Shown: positions 51,139 to 61,321, counted from the first letter of the stretch. The stretch: DNA of 64,000 bases from Solea solea (GCF_958295425.1 NC_081138.1:19280886-19344885); one strand, 5' to 3'. The notes: generated from the sequence alone by a model not told the origin. Translations and numbers: made by a program.

Positions 51139-53047
51139 AACATCATAGCATAGTATGTCATGCAAAATCACTCAAAAAGGTCATAGTATAGTATGTTGTC
51201 CAAAGTCGGTCATACATAATGGGTCAAAAAAGTCATAGTATAGCATAGCGCCAAAATCGGTCAAAAAGTCATAGGTTAGTATGTCGTCCAAAATCAGTCT
51301 AAAAAGTCATAGGTAAGTATGTCGTCCAAAATCAGTCCAAAAAGTCATAGGTTAGTATGTCGTCCAAAATCTGATAAAAAAGTCATAGGTTAGTATGTCG
51401 TCCAAAATCTGTCAAAAAAGTCCTAGGTTAGTAAGTCATCCAAAATCAGTCAAAAAAGTCATTGGTTAGTATGTAGTCCAAAATCAGTCAAAAAAGTCAT
51501 AGGTTAGTATGTCGTCCAAAATCTGATAAAAAAAAAGTCATAGGTTAGTATGTCATCCAAAATCAGTCAAAAAAGTCATTGGTTAGTATGTCGTCCAAAA
51601 TCTGTCCAAAAAGTCATAGGTTAGTATGTGGTCCTAAATCAGTCAAAAAAGTCATAGGTTAGTATGTCGTCCAAAATCGGTCAAAAAGTCATAGGTTACT
51701 ATGTCGTCCAAAATCAGTCTAAAAAGTCATAGGTAAGTATGTCGTCCAAAATCAGTCCAAAAAGTCATAGGTTAGTATGTCGTCCAAAATCTGATAAAAA
51801 GTCATAGGTTAGTATGTCGTCCAAAATCAGCCAAAAAAGTCATAGGTTAGTATGTCGTCCAAAATCAGTCAAAAAAGTCATAGGTTAGTATGTGGTCCAA
51901 AATCAGTCAAAAAAGTCATGGGTTAGTATGTGGTCCAAAATCAGTCAAAAAAGTCATAGGTTAGTATGTGGTCCAAAATCAGTCAAAAAAGTCATAGGTT
52001 AGTATGTGGTCCAAAATCAGTCAAAAAAGTCATAGGTTAGTATGTCGTCCGAAATCGGAAAAAAAAAGTCATAGGTTAGTATGTCGTCCAAAATCAGTCA
52101 AAAAAGTCATAGGTTAGTATGTGGTCCAAAATCAGTCCAAAAAGTCATAAGTTAGTATGTCGTCCAAAATCAGTCAAAAAAGTCATAGGTTAGTATGTCG
52201 TCCAAAATCAGTCCAAAAAGTCATAGGTTAGTATGTGGTCCTAAATCAGTCAAAAAAGTCATAGGTTAGTATGTCGTCCAAAATCGGTCAAAAAGTCATA
52301 GGTTACTATGTCGTCCAAAATCAGTCTCAAAAGTCATAGGTAAGTATGTCGTCCAAAATCAGTCCAAAAAGTCATAGGTTAGTATGTCGTTCAAAATCTG
52401 ATAAAAAAGTCATAGGTTAGTATGTCGTCCAAAATCAGTCCAAAAAGTCATAGGTTAGTATGTGGTCCAAAATCAGTCTAAAAAGTCATAGGTTAGTATG
52501 TCGTCCAAAATCAGTCTAAAAAGTCATAGGTTAGTATGTCGTCCAAAATCAGCCAAAAAAGTCATAGGTTAGTATGTCGTCCAAAATCAGTCAAAAAAGT
52601 CATAGGTTAGTATGTGGTCCAAAATCAGTCAAAAAAGTCATGGGTTAGTATGTGGTCCAAAATCAGTCAAAAAAGTCATAGGTTAGTATGTCGTCCAAAA
52701 TCAGTCCAAAAAGTCATAGGTTAGTATGTCGTCCAAAATCAGTCAAAAAAGTCATAGGTTAGTATGTGGTCCAAAATCAGTCCAAAAAGTCATAGGTTAG
52801 TATGTCGTCCAAAATCTGTCAAAAAAGTCATAGGTTAGGATGTTGTCCAAAATCAGTCAAAAAAGTCATAGGTTAGTATGTCGTCAAAAATCAGTCCAAA
52901 AAGTCATAGGTTAGTATGTCGTCCAAAATCAGTCAAAAAAGTCATAGGTTAGTATGTCGTCCAAAATCAGTCAAAAAAGTCATAGTATAGTATGTCGTCC
53001 AAAGTAACCAAAAAAGTCATAGTATAGTATATAGTCCAAAATGTCAT

Positions 53048-53174
53048 CTAAAATCACACCAACACGTTCCAACCAGGGTTTGAACACGGGAATTCTTTGT
53101 CAAAGGTGAGCGTGTTAACCGCTACACCAACATTGTGGAGAGGTACTGCTGTATGTTGTTCAAAATAGCACCAA
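53048..53174 (-). repeat. SINE-head unit 10 (type A)
   Basis: Type A copy with AGGGTTTGAAC. It is the third member of the A-B module series. Confidence 0.75.
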
Positions 53175-53571
53175 AACATCATAGCATAGTATGTCATGCA
53201 AAATCACTCAAAAAGGTCATAGTATAGTATGTCGTCCAAAGTCGGTCAAAAAAGTCATAGTATAGCACGTCATACATAATGGGTCAAAAAAGTCATAGTA
53301 TAGCATGGCATCCAAAATCGGTCAAAAAGTCATAGGTTAGTATGTCGTCCAAAATCAGTCAAAAAAGTCATAGGTTAGTATGTCGTCCAAAATCAGTCAA
53401 AACAGTCATAGGTTAGTATGTGGTCCAAATTCAGTGAAAAAAGTCATAGGTTAGTATGTCGTCCAAAATCAGTCCAAAAAGTCATAGGTTAGTATGTCGT
53501 CCAAAATCAGTCAAAAAAGTCATAGGTTAGTATGTGGTCCAAAATCAGTCCAAAAAGTCATATTATGTCGT

Positions 53572-53700
53572 CTAAAATCACACCAACACATGTTCCAACC
53601 AGGGCTTGAACACGGGAATTCTTTGTCAAAGGTGAGCGTGTTAACCGCTACACCAACCTTGTGGAGAGGTACTGCTGTATGTTGTTCTAAATAGCACCAA
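53572..53700 (-). repeat. SINE-head unit 11 (type B)
   Basis: Type B copy 524 bp after unit 10 and 3,296 bp after unit 8. It carries CTTGAACACGGG where units 6 and 8 have CTTGAACATGGG. Confidence 0.75.
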
Positions 53701-54904
53701 AACGTCATAGCATAGTATATCATGCAAAATCACTCAAAAAGGTCATAGTATAGTATGTCGTCCAAAGTCGGTCAAAAAAGTCATAGTATAGCACGTCATA
53801 CATAATGGGTCAAAAAAGTCATAGTATAGCATGGCGTCCAAAATCGGTCAAAAAGTCATAGGTTACTATGTCGTCCAAAATCAGTCTAAAAAGTCATAGG
53901 TAAGTATGTCGTCCAAAATCAGTCCAAAAAGTCATATGTCGTCCAAAATCTGATAAAAAAGTCATAGGTTAGTATGTCGTCCAAAATCAGTCCAAAAAGT
54001 CATAGGTTAGTATGTGGTCCAAAATCAGTCTAAAAAGTCATAGGTTAGTATGTCGTCCAAAATCAGTCTAAAAAGTCATAGGTTAGTATGTCGTCCAAAA
54101 TCAGCCAAAAAAGTCATAGGTTAGTATGTCGTCCAAAATCAGTCAAAAAAGTCATAGGTTAGTATGTGGTCCAAAATCAGTCAAAAAAGTCATGGGTTAG
54201 TATGTGGTCCAAATTCAGTCAAAAAAGTCATAGGTTAGTATGTCGTCCAAAATCAGTCCAAAAAGTCATAGGTTAGTATGTCGTCCAAAATCAGTCAAAA
54301 AAGTCATAGGTTAGTATGTGGTCCAAAATCAGTCCAAAAAGTCATAGGTTAGTATGTCGTCCAAAATCTGTCAAAAAAGTCATAGTATAGCATGGCGTCC
54401 AAAATCGGTCAAAAAAGTCATAGGTTAGTATGTTGTCCAAAATCAGTCCAAAAAGTCATAGGTTAGTATGTCGTCCAAAATCAGTCCAAAAAGTCATAGG
54501 TTAGTATGTCGTCCAAAATCAGTCAAAAAAGTCATAGGTTAGTATGTCGTCCAAAATCAGTCAAAAAAGTCATAGGTTAGTATGTGGTCCAAAATCAGTC
54601 AAAAAAGTCATAGGTTAGTATGTTGTCCAAAATCAGTCAAAAAAGTCATAGGTTAGTATGTGGTCCAAAATCAGTCAAAAAAGTCATGGGTTAGTATGTG
54701 GTCCAAAATCAGTCAAAAAAGTCATGGGTTAGTATGTCGTCCAAAATCTGTCCAAAAAGTCATAGGTTAGTATGTCGTCCAAAATCAGTCAAAACAGTCA
54801 TAGGTTAGTATGTGGTCCAAATTCAGTCAAAAAAGTCATAGGTTAGTATGTCGTCCAAAATCATTCCAAAAAGTCATAGTATAGTATATAGTCCAAAATG
54901 TCAT

Positions 54905-55033
54905 CTAAAATCACACCAACACATGTTCCAACCAGGGCTTGAACACGGGAATGCTTGTCAAAGGTGAGCGTGTTAACCGCTACACCAACCTTGTGGAGAG
55001 GTACTGCTGTATGTTGTTCTAAATACCACCAAA
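54905..55033 (-). repeat. SINE-head unit 12
   Basis: Last copy before the degenerate right edge. It has a small deletion (GGGAATGCTTGTC) and ATACCACC for ATAGCACC. Confidence 0.75.
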
Positions 55034-56009
55034 ACATAGTATAGTATGTCATGCAAAATCACTCAAAAAGGTCATAGTATAGTATGTCGTCCAAAGTCGG
55101 TCAAAAAAGTCATAGGTTAGTATGTTGTCCAAAATCAGTCCAAAAAGTCATAGGTTAGTATGTCGTCCAAAATCAGTCTAAAAAGTCATAGGTTAGTATG
55201 TCGTCCAAAATCAGTCTAAAAAGTCATAGGTTAGTATGTCGTCCAAAATCAGTGCAAAAAGTCATAGGTTAGTATGTCGTCCAAAATCAGTCCAAAAAGT
55301 CATAGGTTAGTATGTCGTCCAAAATCTGTCAAAAAAGTCATAGGTTAGTATGTTGTCTAAAATCAGTCCAAAAAGTCATCGGTTAGTATGTCGTCCAAAA
55401 TCTGTCAAAAAAGTCATAGGTTAGTAAGTCTTCCCAAAATCAGTGAAGAAAGTCATAGGTTAGTATGTCATCCAAAATCAGTGAAAAAAGTCATAGGTTA
55501 GTATGTCGTCCAAAATCAGTCCAAAGAGTCATAGGTTAGTATGTCGTCCAAAATCGGTCAAAAAAGTCATAGTATAGTATGTCGTCCAAAATTGGTCAAA
55601 AAAGTCATAGTATATAGTATGTCGTCGAAAATCGCCCTAAAAATTCATGTTGTCCAAAATCACTCAATAAAATCATAGTATAGTATGTTGTCCAAAAAAG
55701 TTCTAGTCTTGTATGTCTTCTAAAATCACTCAATAAAGTCATAGTATTGTATGTCATCCAAAATCACTAAAAAAAAAAGTCGTAGTAAAGTATGTCTTCC
55801 AAAATCACTCAATAAAGTCATAGTATTGTATGTCATCCAAAATCACTAAAAAAAAGTCATAGTAAAGTATGTCTTCCAAAATAATTCAAAAAAGTGTTAC
55901 GACATACAAGTGTTGTATGTCGTCCAAAATTGCAACAAAAGTCAGTTATGTTGTCCCAAAAGTCACAAGAAATGTCATAGTTTCGTAGGTCGTCCAAAAT
56001 CGCACCAAC

Positions 56010-57148
56010 ATGACACTGTAGCTTTGCATTAATTCCCAGTTAGATATTCAATTTATTATTCAACCAGAATTCAGTTAAACCATTACACAAAAACATAAAT
56101 CCAAAGACATCAGTATGGCTGTTGACATCTTTGTATAACATTTTCATGATATATGATTTTACAAAAACTCTATTGTGAGACACATCAAACACTCTTGGGT
56201 GACCCTTTGTGGCCACAGTGGCCCAACACTTAGTTGGCCTATGCTTTGGGTCAGCTCTTTGGCACATGTGTAATGGTGACAGAAAAATGACACCATCCAT
56301 GTTTATATTGATCTCCTATGAGCCTTGTTGTCATTATGTCACTCTGCTGACCACTGGGATTGATGGGCTTTATGAAAAAAACTGATGACTTGATTCATGA
56401 CACAAATAAACTTTAATATTCCATATCCAAAAATCATGAATATGATTTACCTTGTCACCATTGTGTTTAGTTTGCTATGACACAGGGATGTTTGCTATGA
56501 CACACAACAACACAGGGCCACAGGACTGGACAGTATGAACTTCTATATCAAGCATTGATATTCGTCAATTAGGGGAACAGAAGTTTTCTGTTGCCTCTTT
56601 AAAGACAAACACCCAGCTTGTGTGTTATTTTCACCTATTAGTAATAAATAAATAATAAACAAATTAATATTAGAAAGAAATTAAATATTTCTTCATATTT
56701 TGGGTTTTAAACATTTCATATCGAGTTAAAATTGGCTCCATGCCCTCACAACGCAAGTGGTAGAGTTAATAGCATCATAATCAGTAAGTTGTAGGCAACT
56801 AATTATTTGATAAATGAAAAGTTAAAGAGAAAAAGAAAAGGTGACATCACAACACGGATTTTTAAGAAGTGAAGCTTCCTACCCAATGTATTATTATTTT
56901 ATTTACAAATGTTTAACAATTATTTGGCCATCCTTCCTTTGCTCAATGATTGTATTTAGGTGAAGATGACTTCATGTATATATGAAAGTATACAGTAACA
57001 GCAGTCGTGTTGTTTTACCTTTATTTTTGAAATTTGTTGGGGTCATATATTCTGTAGTAAACTTGACCATTGTTTATCATAGATTATAGTTGCTTTTATT
57101 AATGACAGGATAAAAAGAACACAAACAGGACATTCAACATTAGCATTA
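56010..57148 (-). repeat. Downstream flank of HCE copy 1, inverted relative to copies 2 and 3
   Basis: Reverse complement of the flank that follows HCE copy 2 up to about 60905. Shared blocks include TTGCATTAATTCCCAGTTA at the satellite border, CCAACACTTAGTTGGCC, and GAGCCTTGTTGTCAT. It contains the copy-1 3' UTR. Similarity stops at 56010, where satellite takes the place of the sequence that continues after 60905 in copy 2. No other gene was seen. Confidence 0.85.
57095..57100 (-). terminator. Polyadenylation signal of HCE copy 1
   Basis: TTTATT on the + strand is AATAAA on the coding strand, about 50 bp after the stop. It lies in a 3' UTR block conserved in all three copies. Confidence 0.75.
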
Positions 57149-57928
57149 TTAGCAGCCATAGAGTGCGTTGATCCTGGTGATGTCCCAGCGTGACATGCCC
57201 CGCCTCTGGCCGATCTGGACATTGGGGTTGGGGATGGGAGTGATTGTATCTCTCCCATACTGGACAGTGAAGGCTGTTCTTCCATAGTGCATGATGGAGG
57301 AGTAGTCGTAGGGAGTGTTCAGGTTGTTGGTGTCCTGCTTGTAGAAGTTGTAGGCATTCTGTGGGTTAATGTACTCCCAGTTGATCTTGACATAGTTGTC
57401 ACGGTCGCTCCTGGTCTGCTCATGCTGGAAGCCCAGAGCGTGGTTGATCTCGTGCAGGACGACACCGTGGTAGACGCAGCCCTGTCTGTTCAGAGAGAGC
57501 ACCTGTCTTCCTCCCACTCTGCCCAGAGCGGAGAAACATCCAGCTCTGTTCTCGATGCTGATGTAGTCATACTCGTTCTGACGGGGGACAAAGCGGATGC
57601 AGGTACTGCTGTGGTAGACCTTCAGGGCAGAGTCGATCTTCTGCTTTTCCCAGCTGGTGAACTGACTGCTCACAGTGAATGGGATTGTCACCAGACCATT
57701 GTTTCCTTTCTTCCACTGGCAGCTCTGATACCAGCACTTCATGGCGTTTCTGGTTTTGGGAGCAAGCAGGTCACCTTCCAGCAGGATCTCATCTGTGGCG
57801 TTGTTGGAGGTTAGAATCCTGGTGGTGATGTCAACGTCGTCTTCATCTTCATTTCCTTCATCTTGGAGAGGATGAGCCTGAGAGAGGCCGAGCAGGAGCA
57901 GCAACAGCAGGCTGACAGTGGGAGTCAT
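57149..57928 (-). CDS. hce: High choriolytic enzyme (HCE), astacin-family hatching protease, copy 1
   Basis: Secreted zinc metalloprotease that swells the inner egg envelope at hatching. It is a single-exon gene of 259 residues. Signal peptide 1 to about 18 (MTPTVSLLLLLLLGLSQA); acidic propeptide to R60 containing EGD (51-53), the astacin-type aspartate that caps the zinc; mature enzyme expected from N61 (NAMKCW). The zinc helix HEINHALGFQHE spans 159-170 with ligands H159, H163, H169 and general base E160; the Met-turn SIMHYG is at 211-216. Cysteines 110, 131, 151 and 259 are the two astacin disulfides; C65 and C70 form the extra pair typical of hatching enzymes. I chose this Met because the open frame further upstream runs through the TATA box and no signal peptide could follow there. 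It differs from copies 2 and 3 by E119 and T251. It stands head-to-head with copy 2. Confidence 0.95.
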   Translation of the reverse strand: MTPTVSLLLLLLLGLSQAHPLQDEGNEDEDDVDITTRILTSNNATDEILLEGDLLAPKTRNAMKCWYQSCQWKKGNNGLVTIPFTVSSQFTSWEKQKIDSALKVYHSSTCIRFVPRQNEYDYISIENRAGCFSALGRVGGRQVLSLNRQGCVYHGVVLHEINHALGFQHEQTRSDRDNYVKINWEYINPQNAYNFYKQDTNNLNTPYDYSSIMHYGRTAFTVQYGRDTITPIPNPNVQIGQRRGMSRWDITRINALYGC

Positions 57929-58010
57929 CTTCAGGTTTGGTCTGGAGGCTGTGGAGCTTCTGTGGAGAGACTCCTGATGATCTATGTTTGACTCAATGCT
58001 GTCCAGAGTC

Positions 58011-58016
58011 TTTATA
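58011..58016 (-). promoter_or_regulatory. TATA box of HCE copy 1
   Basis: TTTATA on the + strand (TATAAA on the gene strand), 83 bp upstream of the start codon. Just upstream lies the shared block GTAGACACACCT. The same arrangement precedes copies 2 and 3. Confidence 0.75.
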
Positions 58017-58129
58017 CTCTTCACAATAGGTGTGTCTACTGGAGGATTATGGGCTGGGGTCCACACTGTCAGGGCTAAATAATCATTGGATGAAAGGACT
58101 AAACAGAAAAACCTTTAAAAAAAAAAAGA

Positions 58130-58500
58130 AAAAACATGTATCTATGCCATCTTTTCTTTTTCTCTTTAACTTTTCAGTTGTCAAACGAATAGGAAAAATT
58201 TTGCCTATACCAAAAATTACTGATTATGATGAATTACACAAGTTACATAAATCATCCACCAGTCCATCAATTAATTAACTCTACCACCTATCCTTTGTGG
58301 GTTGTGAGGGCATTTCTTTGGTGAAAATGTGTGATAATAATTTCTTAATAAGTGAAAATGAAGTGCAAGCCAAGTATTTGTCCTTAAAGAGGCAACAGAA
58401 AATGTCTGTTCCCCTAATGATTTGTGCTTGATACAGTTTAAAAAGTTCATACTATAAAAAATTAGAAATGAGAAAATGAGAAACCAGATTAGCATCAAAG
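58130..58500 (+). repeat. Orphan HCE downstream-flank segment between copies 1 and 2
   Basis: Matches the + strand sequence found 3' of copies 2 and 3 (about 60010-60400 and 62685-63050): CTTTTCTTTTTCTC, TCAATTAATTAACTCTACCA, AAAGAGGCAACAGAAAA, CCCCTAATGATT, and AGTTTAAAAAG. There is no HCE coding sequence in front of it; it abuts the promoter of the oppositely oriented copy 1. I infer that it is the remains of a lost + strand HCE unit or of the inversion that made the head-to-head pair. Confidence 0.75.
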
Positions 58501-58566
58501 TGTATGCTCATTATGACAGCTGGGCAGTTTGTTACAAGGGAGGTCTCAAGGAAATATTACATTAGT

Positions 58567-58588
58567 TTAGATTAGATTAGATTAGATT
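58567..58588. repeat. ATTAG pentanucleotide microsatellite
   Basis: Four to five copies of TTAGA/ATTAG, upstream of HCE copy 2. It is not present before copy 3. Confidence 0.85.
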
Positions 58589-58815
58589 GCTTCTTCAAAA
58601 CAAAAACCAGGTCTAACTGGTTGAGGACCATGTAAAGTGTTTAAGGTAAAATCTTGCCTTGGTAAGCTTGTGTTCATCAGACCTACTGACCAACGATAAC
58701 AAAACATGTTGAATCAGGAGGTTTGTCTGTGGAGTCCTCCCTGAAAAGGTTTATTTAGTGCTAACAGTTTGGACCCAACCCATAATCCTCCTGTAGACAC
58801 ACCTGTAGAGAAGAG

Positions 58816-58821
58816 TATAAA
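58816..58821 (+). promoter_or_regulatory. TATA box of HCE copy 2
   Basis: TATAAA, 88 bp upstream of the start codon. It is preceded by CCTCCTGTAGACACACCT (58788-58805), which is conserved before copy 3 and, with one change, before copy 1. Further upstream, GGTTTATTTAGT is shared with copy 3. Confidence 0.75.
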
Positions 58822-58903
58822 GACTGTGGACAGCACTGAGTCAAACATAGATCATCAGGAGTCTCTCCACAGAAGCTCCACAGCCTCCAGACCAACCCTG
58901 AAG

Positions 58904-59683
58904 ATGACTCCCACTGTCAGCCTGCTGTTGCTGCTCCTGCTCGGCCTCTCTAAGGCTCATCCTCTCCAGGATGAAGGAAATGAAGATGAAGACGACGTTG
59001 ACATCACCACCAGGATTCTGACCTCCAACAACGCCACAGATGAGATCCTGCTGGAAGGAGACCTGCTCGCTCCCAAAACCAGAAACGCCATGAAGTGCTG
59101 GTATCAGAGCTGCCAGTGGAAGAAAGGAAACAATGGTCTGGTGACAATCCCATTCACTGTGAGCAGTCAGTTCACCAGCTGGGAAAAGCAGAAGATCGAC
59201 TCTGCCCTGAAGGTCTACCACAGCAGTACCTGCATCCGCTTTGTCCCCCGTCAGAACCAGTATGACTACATCAGCATCGAGAACAGAGCTGGATGTTTCT
59301 CCGCTCTGGGCAGAGTGGGAGGAAGACAGGTGCTCTCTCTGAACAGACAGGGCTGCGTCTACCACGGTGTCGTCCTGCACGAGATCAACCACGCTCTGGG
59401 CTTCCAGCATGAGCAGACCAGGAGCGACCGTGACAACTATGTCAAGATCAACTGGGAGTACATTAACCCACAGAATGCCTACAACTTCTACAAGCAGGAC
59501 ACCAACAACCTGAACAGTCCCTACGACTACTCCTCCATCATGCACTATGGAAGAACAGCCTTCACTGTCCAGTACGGGAGAGATACAATCACTCCCATCC
59601 CCAACCCCAATGTCCAGATCGGCCAGAGGCGGGGCATGTCCCGCTGGGACATCATCAGGATCAACGCACTCTATGGCTGCTAA
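58904..59683 (+). CDS. hce: High choriolytic enzyme (HCE), astacin-family hatching protease, copy 2
   Basis: Intact single-exon gene of 259 residues with the same domain order as copy 1: signal peptide, acidic propeptide with the EGD switch at 51-53, mature enzyme from N61, zinc helix 159-170 and Met-turn at 211-216. All catalytic residues and all six cysteines are kept. It is identified by K17 at the end of the signal peptide, Q119, S205 and I251. S205 is private to this copy; copies 1 and 3 have Thr. Start choice follows the signal peptide and the TATA box 88 bp upstream, since the open frame extends another 45 codons across the promoter. It is first in the tandem + strand series, with copy 3 following at a spacing of about 2.7 kb. 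I expect co-expression in hatching gland cells, which is inference from the shared promoter. Confidence 0.95.
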   Translation: MTPTVSLLLLLLLGLSKAHPLQDEGNEDEDDVDITTRILTSNNATDEILLEGDLLAPKTRNAMKCWYQSCQWKKGNNGLVTIPFTVSSQFTSWEKQKIDSALKVYHSSTCIRFVPRQNQYDYISIENRAGCFSALGRVGGRQVLSLNRQGCVYHGVVLHEINHALGFQHEQTRSDRDNYVKINWEYINPQNAYNFYKQDTNNLNSPYDYSSIMHYGRTAFTVQYGRDTITPIPNPNVQIGQRRGMSRWDIIRINALYGC

Positions 59684-61321
59684 CAATGCTAGTGTTGAAT
59701 GTCCTGTTTGTGTTCTTTTTATCCTGTCATTAATAAAAGCAACTATAATCTATGATAAACAATGGTAATGTTTACTACAGAATATATGACCCCAACAAAT
59801 GTCAAAAATAAAGGTAAAACAACATGACTGCTGTTGCGTAATTTTTACGTGACTGTGTTTGAGATTAGAAAATACTTTCATATATACATGAAGTCATCTT
59901 CACCTAAATACAATCACTGAGCAAAGGAAGGATGGCCAAATAATTGTTAAACATTTGTAAAGAATAATAATAATAAATTGGGTAGGAAGCTTCACTTCTT
60001 AAAAATCCATGTTGTAATTATGTCACCTTTTCTTTTTCTCTTTAACTTTTCAGTTTTTAAAAGATTAGGAAAAAATGTTGCCTACAATTTACTGACTGTG
60101 ATGCTATTACTCAAGTTAAATATATCATGCACCAGTTCATCAATTAATTAACTCTACCACTTTTCCTTTTTGCGTTGTGGGGGCATGGAGCCAATTTTAA
60201 GTTCATATATTTAAATACCAAAATATGAAGAAATATTTAATTTCTTTCTAATATTATTTTATTTATTATTTATTTATTACTAATAGGTGAAAATAACACA
60301 CAAGAAAGATGTTTGTCTTTAAAGAGGCAACAGAAAACCTCCGTTCCCCTAATGATTAGTGCTTCATAGAGTTTAAAAAGCTAATACTGTACAGTCCTGT
60401 GGCCCTGTGTTGTTGTGTGTCATAGCAAACATACTGATGTACAAAAACACAATGGTTACCAGGTAAATAATATCCCCTATATTGTTTTGGATATAAAATA
60501 TCAGAGTTACTTTGTGTCATGAATCAAGTCATCAGTTTTTTTCATAAAGCCCATCAATCCCAGTGGTCAGCAGAGTAACATCATGACAACAAGGCTCATA
60601 GGGGATCAATATAAACATGGATGGTGTCATTTTTCTGTCACCATTACACATGTGCCAAAGAGCTGACCCAAAGCATAGGCCAACTAAGTGTTGGGCCACT
60701 GTGACCACAAAGGGTCACCCAAGAGTGTTTGATGTGTCTCACAATAGAGTTTTTTGTAAAATAAATAATATATCATGAAAATGTTATACAAAGATGTCAA
60801 CAGCCATACTGATGTCTTTGGATTTATGTTTTTTGTATAATGGTTTAACTGAATTTTGGTTGAATATTATATTGAATATTTAACTGGGAATTAATGCAAA
60901 ACCACAGTCTCTATGTAAATGTGTATGTAACGGTTAAAATTGAAGCTAGGTTGAGAAGTGTTATATTGAATAAAGACGCCTGAGGCTAAAAAAGCAGTTA
61001 ATCTCTCTTGAGCAATTTTTAGATGGTCCAGAACGATAGCTAAAATGTTTCACATCTGCTGTTAAGCCACACAGAAAGCATCTTTACACATGTTTCAGTT
61101 TTGGATGATGACATAAAAATGATACAGGTGTAACATCAGTCAGATTTAAGTTGGACTAAATAACACATTTGGTATAAACTGATTGTGTTTGTGACAATAA
61201 ATCCCAGTGAGACATAGCACCAGTTTCATGGTTCTTTTGTGTCACAGAGCTGAGCCTCTAATATTTTCAAACATGAAAACAGTAAAAATCAGTCCCATAT
61301 GTTGGCTAGCATCTCCCAATC
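59684..61321 (+). repeat. 3' UTR and flank of HCE copy 2, tandem unit
   Basis: Contains the 3' UTR (AATAAA at 59732-59737, a second at 59807-59812) and about 1.5 kb of non-coding flank. From about 60181 it is collinear with 62831 onward at exactly 2,650 bp. Only a couple of base differences were seen (near 60233 and 60317), then apparent identity to the window end. No genes were seen inside. Confidence 0.85.

Larger units (their letters stand above)
10317..56009. repeat. 38-bp-monomer macrosatellite array, about 46 kb
   Basis: Almost uninterrupted head-to-tail repeat with consensus GTCATAGGTTAGTATGTSGT joined to CCAAAATCAGTCAAAAAA (38 bp, roughly 1,200 monomers by length). Common variants are TGTCGTCC versus TGTGGTCC, AGTCA/AGTCC/AGTGA/AGTCT, ATCTGATAAAAAA, GAAATCGGAAAAAAAA and ATCATCTAAAAAAA. 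The outer parts (10.3-10.7, 14.3-14.5, 55.5-56.0 kb and around the SINE units) carry ATAGTATAGTATG where the centre carries ATAGGTTAGTATG, and they are more degenerate. Rare variants recur at fixed long intervals, showing higher-order repeats. Since 38 is not a multiple of 3, open frames inside it are accidental. There are no genes inside. It lies between an HCE pseudogene and an intact HCE gene, both on the minus strand. Confidence 0.99.

Noticed and set aside
10860..55000. Telomere-like signal (TAGGTTAG in each monomer)
   Set aside because: Only a partial resemblance to TTAGGG. The true hexamer is not repeated.
10317..56009. CRISPR-like array
   Set aside because: Repeats are contiguous without unique spacers and lie in a vertebrate genome. 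It is a satellite.
10317..56009. Centromeric satellite
   Set aside because: The monomer is much shorter than most vertebrate centromere repeats, and both sides are hatching-enzyme sequence. Cannot be excluded without genome-wide copy data.
56040..56300. Open frame of 86 codons on the minus strand next to the satellite
   Set aside because: Lies in the HCE downstream flank; the homologous flanks of copies 2 and 3 do not keep it as a gene.
58769..58903. Longer N-terminus for HCE (45 extra codons)
   Set aside because: The extension covers the TATA box and 5' leader, and would bury the signal peptide. Same reasoning for copies 1 and 3.
58841..59686. Minus-strand open frame of 281 codons opposite HCE copy 2 (and shorter ones opposite copies 1 and 3)
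   Set aside because: Antisense shadow of the GC-rich HCE coding sequence. No family resemblance, and the sense strand is a complete, conserved protease.
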